Source: Candidatus Avelusimicrobium faecicola (GTDB lineage: Bacteria > Elusimicrobiota > Elusimicrobia > Elusimicrobiales > Elusimicrobiaceae). From it: a DNA stretch of 22,431 nt. Location: NCBI GenBank assembly GCA_900540405.1, contig UQFW01000020.1, forward strand, positions 1 to 22,431, read 5' to 3'. The first letter of the stretch is position 1, and every line of letters begins with the position of its first letter. Positions 22,429 to 22,431 of the stretch are shown piece by piece. The position numbers were made by a program, and so were the translations under genes. Below the pieces are notes generated by a model. It saw nothing but the letters and a program-made list of their open reading frames with translations. It was not told where the DNA came from and searched no databases.

Positions 22429-22431
22429 TGA

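Noticed and set aside
1..22431. CRISPR arrays, tRNA or rRNA genes, insertion sequences, prophage genes
   Set aside because: No regularly spaced repeats, cloverleaf-like segments, transposase or phage motifs were seen on either strand by reading.

Overview
The window reads like a chromosome segment from a strictly anaerobic, fermentative, diderm bacterium. An [FeFe]-hydrogenase maturase (HydG) and an acyl-CoA dehydrogenase with EtfB and EtfA point to fermentation with H2 or flavin-based electron transfer. An MsbA-type exporter, an MdoB/LtaS-like envelope enzyme and signal-peptide proteins point to an outer membrane. The overall gene style suggests an Elusimicrobium-like (Elusimicrobiota) gut bacterium; this is inference from gene content and not a database match. 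Most of the window is GC-rich with tightly packed genes, and no gene-free stretch exceeds 300 bases. The largest gaps are 10544-10749 (206 nt) and 13827-14003 (177 nt). No tRNA, rRNA, CRISPR array or insertion sequence was seen.

Layout. (1) 1-2056: the 3' tail of an unknown gene, then a strikingly AT-rich type II restriction-modification pair (adenine methyltransferase and PD-(D/E)XK nuclease) whose genes overlap by 23 nt; probably a transferred island. (2) 2120-3040: a secreted protein of unknown function with a weak ADP-ribosyltransferase-like motif, followed by tandem hairpin terminators. (3) 3186-4568, minus strand: hydG, without hydE or hydF beside it. (4) 4664-9334: an envelope operon of an LtaS/MdoB-type sulfatase-fold enzyme, LemA and two M48 (HtpX-like) membrane metalloproteases. 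A second divergent LemA follows on the plus strand (9384-9935) and a third on the minus strand (10007-10543), converging on a shared terminator. (5) 10750-13363: an SLC5-type sodium/solute symporter with a structured leader, then an RDD membrane protein with an unusual C-terminal domain. (6) 13446-15791: dksA (minus) and an msbA-like ABC exporter (plus), expressed divergently from back-to-back promoters. (7) 15884-22357: a gene string of a TPR-SpoIID-like secreted protein, a GT4 glycosyltransferase, acyl-CoA dehydrogenase, etfB and etfA, ended by a long perfect hairpin.

How the parts fit. The central block (LtaS-like, three LemA-like proteins, two M48 proteases, RDD protein, MsbA, SpoIID-like) is mostly envelope building and membrane-protein quality control. 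HydG and the ACAD-Etf module supply redox disposal. Several promoters share the extended -10 element TGTTATAAT, and three genes (methyltransferase, hydG, SpoIID-like) have -10 boxes so close to the start codon that their mRNAs should be leaderless or nearly so.

The most interesting items are the expanded LemA/M48 cluster, the symporter leader with two mutually exclusive long helices, the SpoIID-like protein lacking the usual catalytic residue, and the secreted ART-like protein. All calls come from reading the sequence; no homology search or folding program was run.
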